Shown: one piece after another, positions 1 to 8,479 of the stretch | Layout: each line of letters starts with the position of its first letter | Position numbering within the stretch: the first letter of the stretch is position 1 | Assembly: GCA_022652485.1 (NCBI GenBank) | Contig: JALCRK010000003.1 | Coordinates: forward strand, 99,798-134,802 | Source: Sphingobium sp. | Lineage (GTDB): Bacteria; Pseudomonadota; Alphaproteobacteria; Sphingomonadales; Sphingomonadaceae | Direction of reading: 5' to 3' | DNA: 35,005 bases | Translations under genes and position numbers: made by a program | Notes under the pieces: generated by a model | What the model was told of the DNA's origin: nothing | What the model saw: only the letters and a program-made list of their open reading frames with translations | Database searches by the model: none

Positions 1-1
1 C

Positions 2-343
2 GCCTTCATCCGCAGGACCAGCATCGACGAACTGCCGCAGCTCATCAACGTGCTGCGCGGGGACATGAGCCTCGTGGGGCCGCGCCCCCATGCGCTGGGT
101 TCGCTCGCGGGGGACAAGCTGTTCTGGGAGATCAACGAACAATATTGGGTGCGCCACGCGCTCAAGCCCGGCATCACCGGCCTCGCGCAGATCCGTGGCT
201 ATCGCGGCGCGACGATGCAGCGCGAGGATCTGGAAAATCGCCTCAGCGCGGACCTCGAATATGTCCACGGCTGGCGCCTGTGGCGCGACATCTCGATCTT
301 GTTCTACACCGCAAAAGTGCTGATCCACCGCAACGCTTTTTAG
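2..343 (+). CDS. Priming sugar-phosphate transferase, C-terminal part (5' end outside window)
   Basis: The reading frame is open from the first base and ends at 343, giving about 113 residues of the catalytic C-terminus of the bacterial sugar transferase family (WcaJ/WbaP/EpsB type). These enzymes move a hexose-1-phosphate onto undecaprenyl phosphate at the inner membrane to start a repeat unit. Visible family motifs are DELPQLINVLRGDMSLVGPRP and [12 protein letters not shown], followed by the usual D-LEY and W-DI stretch near the end. It is closely similar to the complete paralogue at 26329-27723 (for example IDELPQL-NVL-GDMS-VGPRPHA in both), so two primers flank the locus. Substrate specificity cannot be read from this fragment. 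The next gene converges and ends 3 bases away. Confidence 0.93.
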   Translation, partial: AFIRRTSIDELPQLINVLRGDMSLVGPRPHALGSLAGDKLFWEINEQYWVRHALKPGITGLAQIRGYRGATMQREDLENRLSADLEYVHGWRLWRDISILFYTAKVLIHRNAF

Positions 344-346
344 CGT

Positions 347-1369
347 TCAGCCCTGGCTGCCAACAGCCTCCAGATACTCCTTCAGATACGCGATGAGCGC
401 GCCGGGATCGGTCGTGGCGCAGCGCGGCACGCGTTCCGCAAGACGGGCGAAGGCGGCGGCGAACTCCGCGTCGGTATCCGCCGTCTCCAGCAATCCCCGC
501 GCCCGGAAGGCATCGGTAATCTCCGCCTGATGGTCGTCATAATGCTCAGCCAGGGCGAAGCGGCGCGGCACGGCGATCACGCGGCAGCCCTCGCGCAACG
601 CGGTGATGAGCGACCCTGTGCCGCCATGACAGACGACATAGTCCGCATCGCGCAGGATCTGCCGCACATCATCGAACGGCAGGGTTTCGTGAAAGGTGAT
701 GCCTGCGGGCGGATCAGCCGGAAGGCCGCCCTCCCCGGTCTGGACGATCACCTCATATCCCTCCAGCAACCCGCTTTTCCGGGCGTGGAGGACGAGATCG
801 ACCAGCCGCTCGAACTTCAGCGTTGCACCGACGGTGGCAAACAGCAGCTTCTTCTTGGGCGGGCGCGGCACATCGAGAATGCGGAACGGATTGAACACCA
901 CCGCGCCGGGCCAGTGGCGCGCGGATTCCTCGGCCTGGGCGATGCGGAGATGGGCGAGCGGCCCGCCGAGACGCGCGAAGGCGGAAGGATGATCGAAACG
1001 GGCGAAGGAATCGACCAGCACGATCTTCGCTCCCCGCAGCCGCGCCCACAGTATCGTAAAAAACATCGACCCCGCGCCGGTGGTAATGACCACTTCCGGC
1101 CTGTGCCTGCGCACGATGCCGAACGCCTCGACGCAATTGCGCAGCGCGCCCCACATCATCTTGAACGGCGCACCCAGCCGCGCCTGCCCCAGCGCCACAT
1201 GGCTGACGAACGCCGCCTGATGCCGCGCGGCGATCGAGCGACCGAGCGCCGTGTCTTCCGTCACGAAAACATGGGGATAATCCCGCCACAGGGGCTCAAG
1301 ATCCAGAATCTGCCTGACATGCCCGCCGCCCGAAGCTGCTAGACACAGGCGGAGTTTGCTGTCAGTCAT
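347..1369 (-). CDS. Alg14/Alg13-like fused glycosyltransferase (SpsK/GelK or PssD-PssE type)
   Basis: This 340-residue protein joins two halves. Residues about 8-165 look like Alg14/PssD (ASGGGHVRQ near the start, TTGAGSM at about 97, then a VLVDSFARFD stretch). Residues about 174-300 look like Alg13/PssE, the GT28 C-terminal fold, with LLFATVGAT at 175 and HGGTGS at 248-253, the UDP-sugar binding loop. In sphingan clusters a single protein of this length and layout (SpsK/GelK) adds glucuronic acid beta-1,4 to lipid-linked glucose; rhizobia use two separate proteins, PssD and PssE. A glucuronosyltransferase role is therefore likely here but is inferred from the family. It is transcribed divergently from the export operon that begins at 1530. 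The ATG at 1369 fits the family length. Confidence 0.82.
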   Translation of the reverse strand: MTDSKLRLCLAASGGGHVRQILDLEPLWRDYPHVFVTEDTALGRSIAARHQAAFVSHVALGQARLGAPFKMMWGALRNCVEAFGIVRRHRPEVVITTGAGSMFFTILWARLRGAKIVLVDSFARFDHPSAFARLGGPLAHLRIAQAEESARHWPGAVVFNPFRILDVPRPPKKKLLFATVGATLKFERLVDLVLHARKSGLLEGYEVIVQTGEGGLPADPPAGITFHETLPFDDVRQILRDADYVVCHGGTGSLITALREGCRVIAVPRRFALAEHYDDHQAEITDAFRARGLLETADTDAEFAAAFARLAERVPRCATTDPGALIAYLKEYLEAVGSQG

Positions 1370-1529
1370 TCTGGCGCTTTACCTTCCGTGGTTGTTCTTT
1401 TTCTTGACGCCGTATCTGTAAAGCAATGGTTTACGAGCTTTCCCGCAGAAGAGAGCCGAATTATATCACCACTGATTCGTGCCGAATACGCGGCATCTTT
1501 ATTCGCCGTGATAGGAACAAGAGGCAATC

Positions 1530-2366
1530 ATGAAAACCCTTGGCGTAGTAATCCTCCCCTCCCTCCTCCTGCTGGCAGCCTGCGGCGGCAAGGGCGGCTC
1601 TGCGCCCACGGGGCAGGTTGCGGCCAAAGTGAATGGCGAGGAAATCACCGTCATCGACATCCGGCAGGAAGCGGGCACCGCCACCCCCAGCAAGGAGCTG
1701 GAACAGGCGGCGCTGCGCTCCATCATCATCCGGCGTCTGCTGGCCGACGAGGCGGTGAAGGAAGAGATCGACAAGCTGCCCGCGACCGCGATCATGCAGG
1801 AGAAGGCGCGCCAGATGGTTCTGGTCGATGCGCTCACCAACAAGATCCGCGAGAGCGCGCCCAAGCCTTCGCGTGACGAGGCCCAGCAATATATTTCCGA
1901 TCATCCGGCCAGCTTCGATCAGCGCCGCATCTTCCTCGTCGATCAGCTCATCGTGCCGGTCGCCTCGCACGATCTCCTCAAGGCCATCGAGCCGCTCACC
2001 ACCATGACCGAGATCGAGCAGCTGCTGACCCAGCGCAAGGTCCAGTATCAAAAGGCGGTGGGCAGCATCGACGCGCTCAGCATCAGCGCGGAAGCCGCGG
2101 AAAAGATCGCCCAGTTGCCGGACGGCGCGGTGTTCGCCTCGCCCGAAAACGGGATCATCCGCGTCAACAAGGTGCGCGAGTACGTGATCCAGCCGGTGAC
2201 AGGCGAGGCGGCGGTGCGCGTGGCGCTGAGCCAGATCGCACGACAGCGCTCCGACGCCATCGTCGCCAACAGGATCCAGCGCATACTGGAAGTGGGCGAG
2301 AAGTCGGTGCAGTATAATGCGGCGTTCGATCCCGCCGCCAAGGCGAAGGGCGCGGTCAAGAAATAA
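1530..2366 (+). CDS. epsD: EpsD-family peptidyl-prolyl isomerase-like lipoprotein
   Basis: This 278-residue protein has a lipoprotein signal with lipobox LAAC (Cys18), so it should be lipid-anchored at the periplasmic side. The body begins with AAKVNGEEIT, a typical SurA/parvulin N-terminal entry, and matches the layout of EpsD, the peptidyl-prolyl isomerase-like protein found in methanolan-type exopolysaccharide operons with an exosortase. The parvulin core is not strongly conserved by eye, so enzymatic activity is uncertain and a chaperone role for the export machinery is equally possible. The ATG at 1530 follows an AGAGG ribosome-binding site. It is the first gene of the seven-gene operon 1530-8443. 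A TTGACG at 1404-1409 could be a -35 box, but no good -10 follows. Confidence 0.8.
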   Translation: MKTLGVVILPSLLLLAACGGKGGSAPTGQVAAKVNGEEITVIDIRQEAGTATPSKELEQAALRSIIIRRLLADEAVKEEIDKLPATAIMQEKARQMVLVDALTNKIRESAPKPSRDEAQQYISDHPASFDQRRIFLVDQLIVPVASHDLLKAIEPLTTMTEIEQLLTQRKVQYQKAVGSIDALSISAEAAEKIAQLPDGAVFASPENGIIRVNKVREYVIQPVTGEAAVRVALSQIARQRSDAIVANRIQRILEVGEKSVQYNAAFDPAAKAKGAVKK

Positions 2367-2517
2367 TGGGGCGCAACCGCCTTTTGCTCTCGCGGGCGGC
2401 AGGATTGAGGCAGGATGAGCCTGCACTGGCCGCATTGTGCACGGCAGCATCTATGCGGTACGAATGGAATGGGGTATGGGCGGAGATCGCCCAACAAGAA
2501 AACAAGGGGAAATAAGG

Positions 2518-3768
2518 GTGCATAAAAAGCTCTTCACGGCAGGAACCGCTCTTGTCAGCATCGCATACGCCTCGACGGCCGCGCTGGCCGCAGAGCCGGG
2601 CGTTCCCAGCATGGGCGGCGGCGCAGCAGGCGGGGGCGGCAAGCGCGTGGGCATCAGCGCCTCCACGGAAGTGCGCTATGACAGCAATTTTTCCCATACC
2701 AGCTCCGCCAGCGTGGCGGGACCGCAGAGCGAGGAACGGCTAATTCCTCAGCTTAACCTGGATCTCGGCCTGCCTTTCGGCGCCCACAGCTTTTCGATCG
2801 CGGGCGGCATCGGCTATGATTTCCACCGCCACAACAAGAAGCTGGATAAGGAAAACATCAACCTGAACAGCGGTCTGACGCTGAACATCTCGCCCTGTAC
2901 GCCCAGCTTTTCCGGCAATATCCAGCGCAGGCAGAGCGATCTCGGCGAGATTGCGCCCACGGCGGGCACCGGCATCAACAGTGTCAAGAATGCCCAGACC
3001 GAATGGCAGATCGGCGGCAACCTCTCCTGCGGCAAGAGCTTCGGCCTGCGCCCCACGGCGGGCATCACCTATGAAGAGGGCCACAACAGCGCCACCCTGC
3101 GCCAGATCAACAACCGCCATGCCCTCACCTACATGGTGGGCCTCAATTATGTGCATCCCTCGATCGGCGATATCCAGCTCTTCGCCCAGCAGCGCGAGCT
3201 GCGGTTCGACAACCAGATCCTGCTCAACGGCAAGGAAAACGGCAACCGCACCCGTTCTTACGGCATCAGCTTCAGCCGCGCGATCGGCGCGCGCCTGCAG
3301 GGCAACGCCTCGGTAAGCTGGACCAACCTCAATCCGCGCCAGCCCGGCCTGCGGAATTTCAAGGGGCTCAACTGGTCCGGCAGCCTGACGCTACAGGCGA
3401 CGCCGCTGCTGACCCTCGACGCCGGGATCAGCAAGTCAACCTCCTCGACCCTCGCGGTCGCGTCCAACTTCAGCGTCAGTACCGGCTACAACTTCAGCGC
3501 CAATTACACGCTGACGCCGCGCATCGCCCTCCAGGCGGGCTTCACCACCAAGAAAAAGAGCTATCAGGGTCTGCTGATCGCGCCGCCGACCGGCGTGCCC
3601 CCGCTGACCGGCGACCGCAAGCAGGCCATCAGCGGCTCGATCAGCTACACTATGTCTCCTAAGCTCCAGTTCAGCTTGAATGCTGCAAGAGAGAGCCGGG
3701 ACGCCAGTGGGACGTTCTATGACTATCACAACAACCGCGTCGCGTTGCAGGCAAGTTTGTCGCTCTGA
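2518..3768 (+). CDS. Outer-membrane beta-barrel protein of the exopolysaccharide exporter (EpsL-like)
   Basis: The protein has 416 residues from a GTG at 2518, chosen because AAGGGGA lies 7 bases upstream and because translation from there gives a clean signal peptide ending ALA-AEPG at about residue 24. An in-frame ATG at 2437 would bury the signal. After a glycine-rich linker (residues 32-42) the chain alternates polar and hydrophobic residues in many short strands, for example STEVRYDSNFSH, LTYMVGLNYV and ISGSISYTM, and ends in a strand (VALQASLSL). This is the pattern of a large outer-membrane barrel. Barrel proteins at this operon position (between EpsD and EpsE) in exosortase-linked clusters are thought to help the polymer cross or anchor at the outer membrane. 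The exact role is not known. Confidence 0.8.
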   Translation: MHKKLFTAGTALVSIAYASTAALAAEPGVPSMGGGAAGGGGKRVGISASTEVRYDSNFSHTSSASVAGPQSEERLIPQLNLDLGLPFGAHSFSIAGGIGYDFHRHNKKLDKENINLNSGLTLNISPCTPSFSGNIQRRQSDLGEIAPTAGTGINSVKNAQTEWQIGGNLSCGKSFGLRPTAGITYEEGHNSATLRQINNRHALTYMVGLNYVHPSIGDIQLFAQQRELRFDNQILLNGKENGNRTRSYGISFSRAIGARLQGNASVSWTNLNPRQPGLRNFKGLNWSGSLTLQATPLLTLDAGISKSTSSTLAVASNFSVSTGYNFSANYTLTPRIALQAGFTTKKKSYQGLLIAPPTGVPPLTGDRKQAISGSISYTMSPKLQFSLNAARESRDASGTFYDYHNNRVALQASLSL

Positions 3769-3804
3769 ACGGGATGAGGTTGAACAGCAGAAAGTGAACA
3801 CACC

Positions 3805-4674
3805 ATGTCACTGATCCGGTTGCTGAAAAGGCAAGGCAAGGTCGTCGGCAAGACGGCCGCGATTTTCATGAGCCTGATACTGGGCGCCGCGCTCGCGCAG
3901 GCCCAGGTGGCGCCCGCCGCCCCGCCCGTCGGCGCAGCTCCGGCCGCGCCCGTCTTCTCGACGGTTCCGACCGAGGATGGCTATGTGCTGGGCGTCGGTG
4001 ACGTGATCGCCGCCAGTGTGCTGGGCCGCACGGAGTTCAATTCGCAGGTCCAGATTCAGGCGGACGGCACGCTGCAGCTTCCGTTTCTCGGCACGGTGAA
4101 GGCGGCGGACCTGACGGTGCTCCAGTTCCGTGAAAACGTGAAGAACGCCTTGAAAAAGGGCGGCTATTACGCCGACCCGGTAATCAATATCTCCGTCACC
4201 ACCTACGCCAGCCGCTATGTGATCGTGCTGGGCGAAGTCGGCCAGCCGGGCATGGTTCCGGTCGATCGCAACTATCGCGTGTCCGAGATCCTCGCCAAGG
4301 TCGGCGGGCCGCGTGACAGCGGGGCCGATTATGTCAGCCTGCGCCGCGCCAGCGGAGAGGAAATCAAGCTCAACATCAATTCCCTCGCGACCGGCACGCT
4401 TGAGCAGGATCCGTTCGTGAAGCCGGGCGACAAGCTGTTCGTCCCCAAGGCGGAGACCTTCTACATCTATGGCCAGATCAGCCGGCCGGGCACTGTGAAG
4501 CTCGAACCGGGAATGGACCTGCGCAAGGCGATCGTCGCGGCGGGCGGCCTCACCACGATGGGATCGGAAGGCAAGATCAAAATAATCCGTGATGGTAAGG
4601 AAATTAAGAAATATAGTCTAACCGGACCTATCAAGAACGGCGATGTGATCCACGTAGGCGAGCGCTTCTTCTAG
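3805..4674 (+). CDS. epsE: Polysaccharide export protein, Wza/EpsE family
   Basis: This 289-residue protein starts with a signal sequence (hydrophobic residues about 17-31, AQAQ cleavage region). It has no lipobox cysteine, unlike E. coli Wza. A short Pro/Ala linker leads to a Poly_export domain (about 58-135, starting with GYVLGVGDVI) and two SLBB-type segments, one at about 138-215 beginning YVIVLGEVGQPG and one at about 219-289 beginning FYIYGQISRPGTV. Family members form the periplasmic/outer-membrane channel through which the polymer leaves the cell and dock on the EpsF/Wzc-type inner-membrane partner, which is the next gene 16 bases downstream. Wza forms its outer-membrane helical ring from a C-terminal segment; this protein ends right after the second SLBB, so the barrel protein upstream may supply the outer-membrane passage. 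Confidence 0.92.
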   Translation: MSLIRLLKRQGKVVGKTAAIFMSLILGAALAQAQVAPAAPPVGAAPAAPVFSTVPTEDGYVLGVGDVIAASVLGRTEFNSQVQIQADGTLQLPFLGTVKAADLTVLQFRENVKNALKKGGYYADPVINISVTTYASRYVIVLGEVGQPGMVPVDRNYRVSEILAKVGGPRDSGADYVSLRRASGEEIKLNINSLATGTLEQDPFVKPGDKLFVPKAETFYIYGQISRPGTVKLEPGMDLRKAIVAAGGLTTMGSEGKIKIIRDGKEIKKYSLTGPIKNGDVIHVGERFF

Positions 4675-4690
4675 GAACAGGGAATACCCC

Positions 4691-6019
4691 ATGAGCTTTT
4701 TGCAGTTTTTTCGTATCCTCTGGGCGAGGCGGGCGCTTATCCTGCTCGGCGTCTCCGGATGCTTTCTTGCGGCATTGCTCGTTATCGCCATTGTTCCTCC
4801 GCGCTATGTCGCCGAAACGCGCATCTATCTCGACCTGCTGAAGCCGGACCCGGTCACGGGCCTGACGATCGGCCGGTCGGCGCGCGAATATGTGAAGACG
4901 CAGCTCCAGCTCATTCAGGACTACAAGGTCGCGGGCCGCGTGGTCGACGCGCTGGGCTGGGCCAACTCCCCCAAGATGGCCGCCGCTTATGCCCAGCGTC
5001 CGGCAGGCGACAATCGTGACTTCCGGCGCTGGCTGGCGCAGCCGATCATGGATCATACCGATGCGGTATGGGTGGAGAACAGCAACGTCCTCAACATCGT
5101 CTATCGCTCCACCAACCCAGAATCGGCCGGCAAGGTGGTCGATGCCGTCCGCGAGGCCTATATCCAGCAGACGCTGGCAGCCAAGCGCGAGGACGCGCAG
5201 CGCAATGCCGACTGGTTCCAGAAGCAAGCTACCCTCATCGGCAAGAAGCTGAACGAGGCGGTTGAGCGCAAGACCGCGTTCGAAAAGGCCAATGGCATCA
5301 TCCTCGGGGCCGACGCGAGCGACCCCGAAATGGCGAAGCTCTCCGCTCTGGCGCAGGCTGCGCCCACCGCGCAGGCCGCCGCGGCCGCGTTCGTCGCGCC
5401 TTCGACGGCGCAGGTTGCGAACATCGAGGCCCAGATCGCGGCACAGTCGCGTATTCTCGGCCCGAACCACCCCGATCTGCAGGTTCTGAGGAGCCAGCTC
5501 GCCGCCGCCCAAGCCGCTGTAGCGCGTGAAACCGCAGCCGCGCGTGCGGGTGGAGGCCCGAGCGGCCCGTCCGCATCCAGTATGCTCGCCGCGCAGAAGG
5601 ACAAGGTGCTCTCCCAGAGCACCAAGGTGAACGAGGCGCAGCGCATGGCCTCCGACATCGCGGTACTGAAGGCGCAATATGACAAAGCGCTCGCCAAGGT
5701 CGCCGACTATCAGCAGCAGGCACAGAGCACCGAATCCGGCATTCGTGTGATGGCGAGCGCGGTCAATCCGCGCGACCCGGAATTCCCGAACATTCCGCTC
5801 ATCATCGGCGGTGCGCTGGCTGTGGGCCTGGCTCTGGGCATAATGACCGCGCTGATCATCGAGCTGCTGAACCGCAGGGTGCGCGGGGCGGAAGACCTTG
5901 CCAACAGCGGACTGCCCGTGGTCGGCGTGATGGGCCATTCCGATGACGGCGAAGACGAAGGCTGGGTGTGGAAAGTCCTCGGTGTGCGTATGCCGCAGCT
6001 CAAGCGAGCCGAGCAATGA
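4691..6019 (+). CDS. epsF: Chain-length determinant protein, EpsF/Wzc N-terminal family
   Basis: This 442-residue polysaccharide co-polymerase has an N-terminal membrane helix (about 14-35) followed by the Wzz-type entry PPRYVAETRIYLDL. A long, Ala/Gln/Lys-rich, probably coiled-coil periplasmic region follows (about 160-350), then a second helix at about 368-391 preceded by NPRDPEFPNIP, the proline-rich motif of this family. The short cytoplasmic tail (RRVRGAEDLAN...) has no kinase domain. The ATP-binding partner is the separate downstream protein, and the stop overlaps its start (ATGA at 6016-6019). The family controls polymer length and couples synthesis to the EpsE channel. It is encoded in the middle of the export operon. 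Confidence 0.92.
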   Translation: MSFLQFFRILWARRALILLGVSGCFLAALLVIAIVPPRYVAETRIYLDLLKPDPVTGLTIGRSAREYVKTQLQLIQDYKVAGRVVDALGWANSPKMAAAYAQRPAGDNRDFRRWLAQPIMDHTDAVWVENSNVLNIVYRSTNPESAGKVVDAVREAYIQQTLAAKREDAQRNADWFQKQATLIGKKLNEAVERKTAFEKANGIILGADASDPEMAKLSALAQAAPTAQAAAAAFVAPSTAQVANIEAQIAAQSRILGPNHPDLQVLRSQLAAAQAAVARETAAARAGGGPSGPSASSMLAAQKDKVLSQSTKVNEAQRMASDIAVLKAQYDKALAKVADYQQQAQSTESGIRVMASAVNPRDPEFPNIPLIIGGALAVGLALGIMTALIIELLNRRVRGAEDLANSGLPVVGVMGHSDDGEDEGWVWKVLGVRMPQLKRAEQ

Positions 6020-6816
6020 CCCACATGGACCTGCCCCAGAGGGAAGAAAGTGAAGCTATGATCGAAGAGGTGAGCGCACCGGTGGAAACGGCGACAGCCA
6101 CGGACCCTGCCGCACCGGCGCTGGCCGGCATCGCGGCGCCGCTGGATGACAACGGCCAGGCGGCGGGCGGCAGGACGGGCTTCCGCTTTTCGCGCAAGAT
6201 CGTGGCGCTCTCCGCCCCGAACTCGATCCAGGCAGAGTCTTTCGGCTCGCTGCAAACCCACCTCAAGGCCAAGCATATTGGCGATGGTCGGCGTTCGCTC
6301 GCGATCTGCGCGGCGACGCCGGGCGTGGGCACCAGCTATGTCGCGGTCAATCTCGCCATGTCCTTCGCGATGGCGGGCCTCAATACGATGCTGATCGACG
6401 CTAACATGCGCTCGCCCAGCCTGGAGGACTATATCGCGCCGGACAAGGCGCCGGTCGGCCTGCGCCAGTGCCTTGGCGATACCGAAGTCGAGTTCGGCGA
6501 CGTGATCCTGAGCGATGTCTTCCCCAATCTCTCGCTGATCTACTCGGGCGGCGTCGCGCCCAACCCGCAGGAGCTGCTCGCCAGCCGGGCGATGAGCGAA
6601 CTGCTGGACACCTGCCTGCGCGACTATGACGTCACTATCGTCGACACCCCGCCGGGCAACAGCTCCGCTGACGCCCGCCGCATCGCGATGGCGGTGCGCT
6701 ACGCGATGCTGGTGGCGAAGAAGAACGACAGCTATGTCGGCGACGTGAAGAAACTCGCGGACGAGCTGACCTCGGATCGCGCGACAGTGATCGGCACCTT
6801 CCTCAACGACTTTTAA
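6016..6816 (+). CDS. EpsG/CpsD-like P-loop protein with a degenerate Walker A motif
   Basis: This 266-residue protein is related to the cytoplasmic tyrosine-kinase half of Wzc-type proteins (BY-kinases; CpsD, EpsG). It keeps the family order: a variable tail (1-65), SIQAESFGSL (70-79, the usual EAFR-LRT region), the P-loop region at 100-107, Walker A' LIDANMR (126-132), Walker B VTIVDTPPG (Asp210) and a closing VIGTFLNDF. The P-loop reads TPGVGTS where active members have G-x-G-K-S/T, so the catalytic lysine is replaced by Thr. There is no tyrosine-rich C-terminal tail. It may therefore be a pseudokinase that regulates EpsF without phosphorylating it. The ATG at 6016 overlaps the epsF stop; an ATG at 6025 is an alternative. 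Family call is firm, activity is doubtful. Confidence 0.88.
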   Translation: MTHMDLPQREESEAMIEEVSAPVETATATDPAAPALAGIAAPLDDNGQAAGGRTGFRFSRKIVALSAPNSIQAESFGSLQTHLKAKHIGDGRRSLAICAATPGVGTSYVAVNLAMSFAMAGLNTMLIDANMRSPSLEDYIAPDKAPVGLRQCLGDTEVEFGDVILSDVFPNLSLIYSGGVAPNPQELLASRAMSELLDTCLRDYDVTIVDTPPGNSSADARRIAMAVRYAMLVAKKNDSYVGDVKKLADELTSDRATVIGTFLNDF

Positions 6817-6851
6817 GCCATAGTCGGCGCGACAGTGCAAAGACCGCGGTG

Positions 6852-7748
6852 ATGACCGAGCGGACAGCCCCCTCCCCCCCCACCAGCGGAGAAACTCCGT
6901 GGTGGCGCGATGCCTTGACAGCGCACTGGCCGTTGTGGGCCGGGTTCCTCGTGATGCTGGTGCCCACGCTTGCGGGGCTGGGGCGCGAGGTGTGGTCGAT
7001 GGAGATCGGCGCGCATGGCCCGATCGTGCTGGCGACCGGCCTGTGGCTCATCACCCAGTGCCTGCCCGACATGCGGGCGCGCCATTCCCCCGCCCGTGCT
7101 CTGCCGATCGTGCTGATCCTGGCGCTGGCGGTGCCGCTCTACGTCTTCGGGCGCGCTTATGACTTCATCAGCCTTGAGGCGGCGGGCGTCTATGGCGCGA
7201 TGCTGGCGCTGGCGTATCGGCTGGCGGGCTGGCCCGCGCTGCGGCACAATATCTTTCCGTTCGTCTATCTCGGCTTTCTCGTGCCGCCGCCGGGCTGGCT
7301 GATCGATCAGGCGACTGCGCCGCTGCGCACCCTCGTCTCCACCGTGGCGACCGCGCTGTTGCAACCGCTGGGCTACCCGATCCAGCGCGAGGGCGTGACC
7401 CTGTTCGTCGGCAGCTATCAGATGCTGGTGGAGGACGCCTGCGCGGGCATGAACAGCATCGTGGGGCTGACGGCGATCACCCTGTTCTACATCTATCTGC
7501 TGCACAAGGCGTCATGGCGCTATTCGCTGCTGCTCGTCGCGCTCATCATTCCGGTTGCGATCTTCGTCAACATCATCCGCGTGATAGTCCTGATCCTGCT
7601 CACTTATTATGCCGGAGATGGCGTGGCGCAGGGCTTCCTGCATGTGACGACCGGCATCGTGCTCTTCACCCTCGCTCTCGCCGCGATGTTCGGCATCGAC
7701 TGGCTGTTGCAGCGCCTGCTGGGCGACCGGCTGGGAGCGAACGCATGA
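6852..7748 (+). CDS. xrtV: Exosortase of the EpsH superfamily, probably XrtV type
   Basis: This 298-residue integral membrane protein has about eight hydrophobic helices and the exosortase catalytic triad: Cys197 in EDACAGMNS, Arg243 in NIIRVIVL and His264 in GFLHVTTG. Exosortases cleave a C-terminal sorting signal (PEP-CTERM and variants) from exported proteins and transfer them to a surface component; they are nearly always encoded with polysaccharide genes, as here. Neighbourhood (EpsD to EpsG upstream, EpsI immediately downstream, small accessory protein at 12617-12856) and sphingomonad character suggest the XrtV subtype, although a methanolan-type XrtB assignment cannot be excluded without a profile search. 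The ATG at 6852 was chosen over a GTG at 6849. The stop overlaps the next start (ATGA). No sorting-signal protein was found in the window. Confidence 0.87.
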   Translation: MTERTAPSPPTSGETPWWRDALTAHWPLWAGFLVMLVPTLAGLGREVWSMEIGAHGPIVLATGLWLITQCLPDMRARHSPARALPIVLILALAVPLYVFGRAYDFISLEAAGVYGAMLALAYRLAGWPALRHNIFPFVYLGFLVPPPGWLIDQATAPLRTLVSTVATALLQPLGYPIQREGVTLFVGSYQMLVEDACAGMNSIVGLTAITLFYIYLLHKASWRYSLLLVALIIPVAIFVNIIRVIVLILLTYYAGDGVAQGFLHVTTGIVLFTLALAAMFGIDWLLQRLLGDRLGANA

Positions 7749-8443
7749 TCGCGCGGCGCGATTTCCTGTTCGGCGGCGCCTGTGTGGCGGCGCTGGCCGC
7801 GGCGGAGGCATTGCGTCCGCGCACGCTCATCACCCTGATGAAAGGCCTGCCGCTGACACAGCTCGTGCCCGCGCGCATCGGCGTCTGGGTGCTGGGCGAA
7901 GGCGGCGACATCGTGGTGCCCAAGGTGCCGGGCAGCCTCTCCGCCAAGCTCTATACCGACACGCTGACGCGGCTCTATGTGAACAGCGAGACCGGCGAGC
8001 AGGTGATGCTGCTGATCGCCTATGGCGCGGCGCAGAGCGACATCCTCCAGCTTCACCGGCCTGAGACCTGCTATCCCGCGATCGGCCTCGCCATCACGGC
8101 CCGCCGTAGCAACGACATCGCGCTGGGCCGGGGCGTCTCCATTCCCGCAATGGCGCTCACAGCCGGGCAGGAAAGCCGGGTCGAGGATATCGTGTACTGG
8201 ACGCGGCTGGGCGAATATCTGCCCCGTTCGGCCGGGAACCAGCGGCGCGACCGGTTGAAGACGGCGATGGCGGGGACCATCGGCGATGGCGTGCTGGTGC
8301 GCGCATCGACCTTGCGGCACGGCCCCGATGCGCCCCCGCGCTACGACCAGCTCAATGCCTTCATGACAGCGCTGATCCGGGCGATACCAGCGCAGGACCG
8401 GCCCGGCTTCATCGGCACCGAGCGGACCAGAAGGCTGGGTTAA
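7745..8443 (+). CDS. epsI: Exosortase-associated protein EpsI
   Basis: This 232-residue protein starts with a twin-arginine type signal (ARRDFLFGG, then an Ala-rich hydrophobic stretch), which suggests Tat export or a membrane anchor with the domain in the periplasm. The EpsI domain is recognised by HRPETCYPAIG, with His104 and Cys109 being the conserved pair of the family, followed by a region ending with VEDIVYWTRLG and a conserved Arg/Asp-rich segment. EpsI domains occur fused to or next to exosortases and are thought to take part in the sorting reaction, but the chemistry is unknown. It overlaps the exosortase stop by four bases, so the two are translationally coupled. It closes the operon begun at 1530 and is followed by a hairpin at 8480-8527. 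Confidence 0.86.
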   Translation: MIARRDFLFGGACVAALAAAEALRPRTLITLMKGLPLTQLVPARIGVWVLGEGGDIVVPKVPGSLSAKLYTDTLTRLYVNSETGEQVMLLIAYGAAQSDILQLHRPETCYPAIGLAITARRSNDIALGRGVSIPAMALTAGQESRVEDIVYWTRLGEYLPRSAGNQRRDRLKTAMAGTIGDGVLVRASTLRHGPDAPPRYDQLNAFMTALIRAIPAQDRPGFIGTERTRRLG

Positions 8444-8479
8444 ACCTGACGCAGGGCGCGCGCGCTATATTTTTGGTGT

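Noticed and set aside
1404..1432. TTGACG as a possible -35 box for the export operon.
   Set aside because: The matching -10 position (TGGTTT) is a poor match, so the promoter is not called.
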